From contig NZ_CP116257.1 in the NCBI RefSeq assembly GCF_027947595.1, positions 4,402,001 to 4,466,000 on the forward strand: a DNA stretch of 64,000 nt, read 5' to 3'. Below the pieces are notes generated by a model that made no database searches, had not been told where the DNA came from, and saw nothing but the letters and a program-made list of their open reading frames with translations. Source of the DNA: Streptomyces lienomycini (GTDB lineage: Bacteria; Actinomycetota; Actinomycetes; Streptomycetales; Streptomycetaceae). Below are positions 63,886 through 64,000 of the stretch, in pieces; the stretch's first letter is position 1, and the number at the start of each line of letters is the position of its first letter. The position numbers were made by a program, and so were the translations under genes.

Positions 63886-64000
63886 TCCGCGCGGCGGCAG
63901 GGTGACGGGGCGGCGGCCCACGAGACTCAGGACAAGAGTGGAACCTGCCCCGCCGCTTGCCCTCGCACACCTCTTCCGCCCACCCGGCGGACGTGGCGTG

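Overview
This is 64 kb of very GC-rich (about 72% G+C), densely coded chromosome from an actinomycete, almost certainly a Streptomyces. The pointers are: codon third positions that are nearly all G or C; frequent GTG starts and ATGA/GTGA overlaps; a conservon (the actinobacterial kinase/roadblock/DUF742/GTPase/P450 operon); a CUT1 sugar ABC system without its own ATPase; and many LacI, TetR, GntR and GlxA-type regulators. The mix of catabolic and accessory genes with several decayed genes suggests a chromosome-arm or arm-proximal location. No rRNA, tRNA, CRISPR array or insertion sequence was seen.

Layout. 1-14 kb: a partial WYL regulator, an MFS exporter, a YdeP-type molybdopterin oxidoreductase, an SRPBCC protein coupled to an unusual ClpC/ClpB-like AAA+ ATPase, a divergent NAD-dependent DNA ligase, a decayed Vat-type acetyltransferase, a secreted serine hydrolase, then an MFS / hexapeptide acetyltransferase / TetR group that shares an identical palindromic operator. 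14-21 kb: a frameshifted YeeE/YedE sulfur transporter with a Cys-containing small ORF upstream, htpG, and a response regulator / histidine kinase (frameshifted) / orphan TAXI binding protein set. 21-25 kb: 4-oxalomesaconate hydratase, 2-pyrone-4,6-dicarboxylate lactonase and an MFS importer, divergent from that two-component set. 25-31 kb: DUF2975 membrane protein, SGNH esterase, GlxA regulator, GAPDH, cyclophilin, a glutamate-cysteine-ligase-like enzyme and a YafJ-type amidotransferase. 31-39 kb: TauD-type dioxygenase behind a possible Cys-rich leader peptide, then a GH2 glycosidase / CUT1 ABC transporter operon divergent from its LacI regulator. 39-43 kb: NCS1 permease, hydantoin-racemase-like protein and GntR regulator. 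43-50 kb: small accessory genes (LacI, RidA, GtrA, TerB, CGNR, split MFS), remnants of GNAT and aminoglycoside phosphotransferase genes, and a secreted alpha/beta hydrolase. 50-56 kb: the phenylacetyl-CoA epoxidase operon paaABCDE divergent from paaI-paaK, with two PaaR-like operators between them. 56-63 kb: a flavin monooxygenase convergent with a one-direction block made of the five conservon genes, a small coupled leader ORF and a DMATS-type indole prenyltransferase. 63-64 kb: a TauE/SafE transporter.

The most interesting parts are: the conservon fused by position and direction to a DMATS prenyltransferase, which has its own 35-codon coupled leader ORF containing a perfect hairpin; the two-component/TAXI sensor set facing the pyrone-dicarboxylate genes; the shared TetR-type operator with leaderless promoters; and small Cys-containing ORFs in front of two sulfur genes. 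Several genes are broken, some by deletions that look genuine and three by apparent single-base frameshifts that could also be sequence errors in GC-rich DNA.
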